DNA from: UBA12481 sp942493265
Lineage (GTDB): Bacteria; Bacteroidota; Bacteroidia; Bacteroidales; UBA12481
NCBI GenBank assembly: GCA_942493265.1
Contig: OW818688.1
Span: forward strand, 5,208,001-5,272,000
Direction: 5' to 3'
Length of the DNA: 64,000 nucleotides
The position numbers were made by a program, and so were the translations under genes. The notes beneath the pieces were generated by a model that saw only the letters and a list, made by a program, of their open reading frames with translations, made no database searches and was not told the origin of the DNA. Of the stretch, positions 60,585 to 64,000 are shown in pieces (the stretch's first letter is position 1; each line of letters begins with the position of its first letter).

Positions 60585-62154
60585 GATAATCCTCCTCTGT
60601 ATTAACCGCCCATATCGCATCCTTTTCCGGTATCCCGGCAACAATAAGATCAACCGCAGTCATGGCGGTCAGCATACTATGGTCCTGATTATTGTAACGA
60701 TGCATCCCGTTGCGGCCCAATAAAAAAAGATTTTGAAATGAATCCGTATAATTTCGGATACTGGTAAACTGATCGTATGTGCCAAAATAAGCCGGGTAGG
60801 TTTTAGGCATCCTGACTACGGTACCATCAAGAAAATCATCCGGCGAGCAAAATCCGATTTTTTTTAATTCTGCAATCCCCTTCTCCATCAGTTCCTGATC
60901 CGTTGCACACCAAAGAGCATCTCCTTCCTGACAGAAATATTCCAGTCCCAGCCAAACAGTATCCGGTTTATTTACCATATACGGGCTCCAGTTATTGAAA
61001 ACCTGGATGCGCCCGACTTTCACATCCGATTCCTGTATATAGATCCAGTTATCCGGAACGCGCTTATCTTCAATACAATCATCCCCACACACAATCATTT
61101 TGGAGTAAAGCAATCCAAGCGTGATAAAATCCCGGTACCGAAGGCCGTCAGCCACTGCCTGCACAGGTTCCGGAACTTCCGGTCCCATTCCTTTGATGAG
61201 GTCCTTTACCGGCATGGTTGAAAAAACATAATCAGCCTGAATCAAAGTTTCCCCACCGGTCTCCTGATTGACGTACCGAACCCCGGTAACCCGTCCCTCT
61301 GCCCAATCAATTCCGGAAACAGTGCAATTATGCCGGATAGTCCCTCCCAGGGCACGCACTTTCAGTGCAACCTCCTGCCACAGCTGACCCGGACCGAGTT
61401 TTGGATAGAGGAATTTTTCGATCAGGCTGGTTTCTGTTCCTTTCTGGCCAATATTGCTGTCCTTTGGAAAGATCGACTTCAATGCATGCCAGAGCGCTTT
61501 CGACACCGAAAGTCCCTTGATTCGCTGGGCTCCCCACTCCGGCTTGATTTCCTTGCACGGAACACCCCATACTTTTTCGGTATAATCTTTAAAAAAGGTC
61601 AGATATAGTTCTTTGCCAAAGCGGTTTATAAAGAAATCCTCGAGGCTCCTTTCGGGATTCACCGGTTTGATCCGGGCAAAAAAATAGGACCACCCGATGG
61701 CGACAATTCTTTTGAGACCGAGGTTACGGATGGTATTAAAATCCAGACGGATGGGATAGGAATAAAATCTCCGGCCATAGTAAATTCTCGACAGCCGGTT
61801 CCTGATCAGCATAACCTTATCTGAATTCACCGATTCTTTGGACAATTGTCCGGCAGAGATCGTTTTTTTCCTGGTCTGATAAGTGATTGTCAGATCCTTA
61901 CCCTCCTCCCCGTCTGATTCAACCGGCAGCATGTTCAACCACCAGTTCATGACCCGGTCGGATTTTGAAAAAAAACGGTGACCGCCGATATCCATCCGGT
62001 TACCCTTATATTCCACGGTCTGGGAGATTCCTCCAATCTGGCCGGTTGCCTCCAGAATCATGCATTCAACATCCGAACGGGTTAGCAGCTCATAGGCTGC
62101 AGTTAACCCGGCCGGACCGGCCCCGATTATTATGGCTTTCTTTTTTTGTGTCAT
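60565..62154 (-). CDS. FAD-dependent oxidoreductase (amine oxidase / UDP-galactopyranose mutase-like)
   Basis: A 529-residue flavoprotein. The ATG at 62154 is followed at once by the dinucleotide-binding motif IIIGAGPAGLTAAYELL, then GGISQTVEYKGNRMDIGGHRFFSKSD and the C-terminal LFLLGRNGMHRYNNQDHSML. This pattern is seen in NAD(P)/FAD proteins of the protoporphyrinogen-oxidase/UDP-galactopyranose mutase group found in polysaccharide loci. The neighbouring GT-C gene supports a role in surface glycan or glycolipid synthesis. Reaction not assigned. Confidence 0.85.
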   Translation of the reverse strand: MTQKKKAIIIGAGPAGLTAAYELLTRSDVECMILEATGQIGGISQTVEYKGNRMDIGGHRFFSKSDRVMNWWLNMLPVESDGEEGKDLTITYQTRKKTISAGQLSKESVNSDKVMLIRNRLSRIYYGRRFYSYPIRLDFNTIRNLGLKRIVAIGWSYFFARIKPVNPERSLEDFFINRFGKELYLTFFKDYTEKVWGVPCKEIKPEWGAQRIKGLSVSKALWHALKSIFPKDSNIGQKGTETSLIEKFLYPKLGPGQLWQEVALKVRALGGTIRHNCTVSGIDWAEGRVTGVRYVNQETGGETLIQADYVFSTMPVKDLIKGMGPEVPEPVQAVADGLRYRDFITLGLLYSKMIVCGDDCIEDKRVPDNWIYIQESDVKVGRIQVFNNWSPYMVNKPDTVWLGLEYFCQEGDALWCATDQELMEKGIAELKKIGFCSPDDFLDGTVVRMPKTYPAYFGTYDQFTSIRNYTDSFQNLFLLGRNGMHRYNNQDHSMLTAMTAVDLIVAGIPEKDAIWAVNTEEDYHESTSE

Positions 62155-62212
62155 GGTTGAATGCGAACAAATATCGACAAAGATAGCGGGTCGCCCAAAT
62201 GGCATTTTGTCG

Positions 62213-62220
62213 TACCTTTG
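62213..62220 (+). promoter_or_regulatory. -7 promoter element of mqnE
   Basis: TACCTTTG matches TAnnTTTG, 29 bases before the mqnE start; it lies in the short space between the divergent FAD gene and mqnE. Confidence 0.5.
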
Positions 62221-62248
62221 TGCACCGCAAAATTTAATAAAATCCAGC

Positions 62249-63346
62249 ATGACCGGGGTACAGGATGATCGTTTAAAGAAAATAGAAGAATCTGTCAATG
62301 AGGGCAATCGCATCAGTCCTGAAGATGGATTATACCTTTATGAAAATGGAGGTCTTGGTTATCTGTCAAAACTGGCCTGCACGGTTAAAGAAAGAAAAAG
62401 TGGCAAGCAGGTATATTTTAACCGCAACTTTCATATCGAGCCCACCAATATCTGCATTCACAACTGCCGGTTCTGTTCCTATTCCAGAAAAGTGAATCAG
62501 GAGGGATCCTGGGAAATGAGTCTGGAGGATATCCTGGCGGAGATCAATCAATTCCGGGATCATTCGGCCACCGAAGTACATATTGTCGGAGGGGTGCATC
62601 CTCAGCGCGGACTTGATTATTACGAAAACATGCTCAGGCAGATCAGGATGGCAAACCCGGAACTTTTCATTAAGGCCTTTACCGCCGTTGAACTTGATTT
62701 CATGTTCAGTAAAAGCAAGGTTTCGGTAGAGGAAGGTTTGACCCGACTGAAAGCTGCCGGATTGGATTCCATCCCCGGCGGCGGGGCGGAGATATTTGAT
62801 GAGGAGCTCAGGAGCACGATCTGCCCCGACAAAACCGGATCGACTGATTGGCTGGCCATTCATGAATGTGCCCATCGGACCGGAATTCCCACCAATGCCA
62901 CCATGCTATACGGGCATCTTGAAAAATACGCACACCGGATCGACCATATGAACCGGTTGAGAATGCTCCAGGACAAGACCGGCGGGTTCCAGGTTTTCAT
63001 CCCCCTGAAATACCGGAAAGCAAACAATTCCCTGGGAATCATTGGGGAAGTCACCACAATCGAGGACCTCAGGAATTACGCGGTCAGCCGGATTTTCCTG
63101 GATAATTTTCCGCACATGAAAGCATATTGGCCGATGATCGGCAGGGAGATAGCGGGGTTATCCCTCTCTTTTGGCGTAGATGACCTGGATGGTACGATTG
63201 AGGATACCACCCGGATTTATTCTATGGCAGGAGCCGAGGACCAGAATCCGGCGATGTCCACCGAAGCGCTGGCAGCCCTCATCAGGAGCAGCGGACTCGA
63301 GCCCGTTGAGCGCGATACCCTGTACAACACCCTGAAAATCTATTAA
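62249..63346 (+). CDS. mqnE: Aminofutalosine synthase (radical SAM)
   Basis: Joins 3-[(1-carboxyvinyl)oxy]benzoate to adenosine in the futalosine route to menaquinone. In 365 residues it has the radical SAM cluster motif CxxxCxxC (Cys69, Cys73, Cys76 in ICIHNCRFCSY), VHIVGGVHPQRGLDYYENM, SIPGGGAEIF and the terminal LIRSSGLEPVERD. The start is set by the promoter element; the frame stays open upstream into the FAD gene. MqnC is a close relative, but HNCRFCSYSR and GGGAEIFDEELR favour MqnE. No other mqn gene is in the window. Confidence 0.92.
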   Translation: MTGVQDDRLKKIEESVNEGNRISPEDGLYLYENGGLGYLSKLACTVKERKSGKQVYFNRNFHIEPTNICIHNCRFCSYSRKVNQEGSWEMSLEDILAEINQFRDHSATEVHIVGGVHPQRGLDYYENMLRQIRMANPELFIKAFTAVELDFMFSKSKVSVEEGLTRLKAAGLDSIPGGGAEIFDEELRSTICPDKTGSTDWLAIHECAHRTGIPTNATMLYGHLEKYAHRIDHMNRLRMLQDKTGGFQVFIPLKYRKANNSLGIIGEVTTIEDLRNYAVSRIFLDNFPHMKAYWPMIGREIAGLSLSFGVDDLDGTIEDTTRIYSMAGAEDQNPAMSTEALAALIRSSGLEPVERDTLYNTLKIY

Positions 63347-63366
63347 GTCAATCCATCATATAATTT

Positions 63367-63374
63367 TATCTTTG
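63367..63374 (+). promoter_or_regulatory. -7 promoter element of the PASTA protein gene
   Basis: TATCTTTG, identical to the rpmH and glycosyltransferase -7 elements, 33 bases before the start codon. Confidence 0.5.
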
Positions 63375-63406
63375 CCGAAACGTTGTTATTGCAGCTGTAA
63401 TCAATT

Positions 63407-64000
63407 ATGAAGTCACCCGTTGTTCAATTCCTGCTTAGCCGGATATTTTGGAAAAATGTACTGATCGCCCTGGGGATCACGCTTGGTTTAATCCTGCTGG
63501 TCCAGATCAGCCTCTACTTTTATACCGGTCATGGTAAAAAAATCCAGGTTCCCGATTTTACCGGCATGTCGTTGCAGCAGGTTGACCGTATTTGTGCGCA
63601 AAACAATATCGGGTGGGTGGTACAGGATTCATCCTACCTCGCAGAATCTCCGCGGGGAGCTGTACTGGACCAATATCCGGTACCGGGATCCGGGATCAAA
63701 AAGAACCGGAAAATATTTATCATCACCAATTGCTGGTTCCCACAGATGATAAAGATGCCAAAGGCATTTGATATGCCTTACCGTCAGGCCGACAGGGTAT
63801 TGTCAAGCGCAGGACTGCATATTTCCAGTGTGGAATACATTCCCCATCTGGCCCCGACCTACGTACTGGAACAAAAATTCAACGGCAGGGTTATCGCTGA
63901 AGGCACCGATATTGAAAAGGGATCAGGTATCACTCTGATTGTTGGCGCCGGGCTGAGTGAAGAGCGTGCTCCGGTTCCGTATTTATTGAATATCGGTAAA
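63407..64000 (+). CDS. Membrane-anchored PASTA-domain protein, C-terminus outside window
   Basis: 198 codons are visible before the right edge. A short cytoplasmic N-terminus and one helix (about 18-40, NVLIALGITLGLILLVQIS) precede PASTA repeats: repeat 1 at about 46-110 (IQVPDFTGMSLQQVDRICAQ), repeat 2 at about 115-185 (IKMPKAFDMPYRQADRVLSS), and a third beginning at the edge (APVPYLLNIGK). Free PASTA proteins of this type are common in Bacteroidetes, beside D-Ala ligase and rluD genes; they probably bind peptidoglycan. No kinase domain is present in the visible part. Confidence 0.88.
   Translation, partial: MKSPVVQFLLSRIFWKNVLIALGITLGLILLVQISLYFYTGHGKKIQVPDFTGMSLQQVDRICAQNNIGWVVQDSSYLAESPRGAVLDQYPVPGSGIKKNRKIFIITNCWFPQMIKMPKAFDMPYRQADRVLSSAGLHISSVEYIPHLAPTYVLEQKFNGRVIAEGTDIEKGSGITLIVGAGLSEERAPVPYLLNIGK

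Noticed and set aside
62155..62313. Longer FAD oxidoreductase start at 62313
   Set aside because: The extra 53 residues run antisense to the mqnE start and lie before the dinucleotide-binding motif that normally opens the protein.

Overview
The window looks like a chromosomal segment of a member of the Bacteroidota (Bacteroidetes), probably near the Bacteroidales/Marinilabiliales. The family-level clues are GWxTD, DUF4249, DUF5777 and Fibrobacter-paralogous lipoproteins, a FloA/NfeD/ClpS cluster, a futalosine-pathway radical SAM enzyme, a free PASTA protein and an M64 peptidase. The promoter clue is repeated: upstream of about ten genes there is the Bacteroidetes -7 element TAnnTTTG, in three cases with TTTG 17-19 bases before it. 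Most genes are housekeeping or envelope genes in tight operons. There is no prophage, CRISPR array or rRNA operon. The species cannot be fixed from this sequence.

Layout. 1-3653 (minus): glpF-glpK-glpD glycerol uptake and catabolism; glpD runs off the left edge. 3728-7799 (plus): a dicarboxylate/amino-acid:cation symporter followed by an MlaE-MlaF-MlaD lipid transporter. 8036-10521 (minus): three secreted proteins. 10561-11540: gene-poor DNA with a decayed IS1595-family transposase. 11544-12281 (minus): a self-contained unit of promoter, tRNA-Ser(GCT), GT/CA inverted repeat enclosing a four-helix-bundle (23S IVS-type) protein gene, tRNA-Pro(TGG) and terminator. 12285-14052 (minus): clpS-nfeD-floA. 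14195-18873 (plus): peroxiredoxin, recA, a TPR lipoprotein and an S9 peptidase. 18875-23574 (minus): a seven-gene operon from a DUF192 protein to mutY. 23629-25333 (plus): pabB and comB. 25317-28231 (minus): a POT transporter and a 23S rRNA uracil methyltransferase. 28349-30924 (plus): DUF1643 and an ABC-F ATPase. 31171-34967 (minus): rlmB-like, GWxTD, CYTH and MscS genes. 35054-36325 (plus): an M64 peptidase, followed by a 260-bp nested palindrome.

36736-52224 (minus) is the most unusual part. It is a compact seven-gene operon that encodes an ABC ATPase, an ABC-2 permease with a giant extracytoplasmic region (M1-peptidase-like without HExxH, plus a golvesin-like C-terminus), a TolC-type outer-membrane factor, a periplasmic adaptor, an RND pump, a second RND pump fused to an ABC ATPase domain, and a small ABC permease. 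Two RND engines and two ABC engines therefore share one transcription unit and one outer-membrane exit.

52359-53845 holds an ECF sigma factor, a likely anti-sigma protein and a divergent membrane protein. The two directions share a palindrome that supplies a -35-like TGTAACC on each strand, each followed 15-16 bases later by CGTC, which suggests one autoregulated two-way promoter. 53851-64000 carries lptF/G-type permease, tgt, a glycosyltransferase with a second ECF sigma factor and rsmG, rpmH, a GT-C-type membrane protein, an FAD oxidoreductase, mqnE and the start of a PASTA protein.
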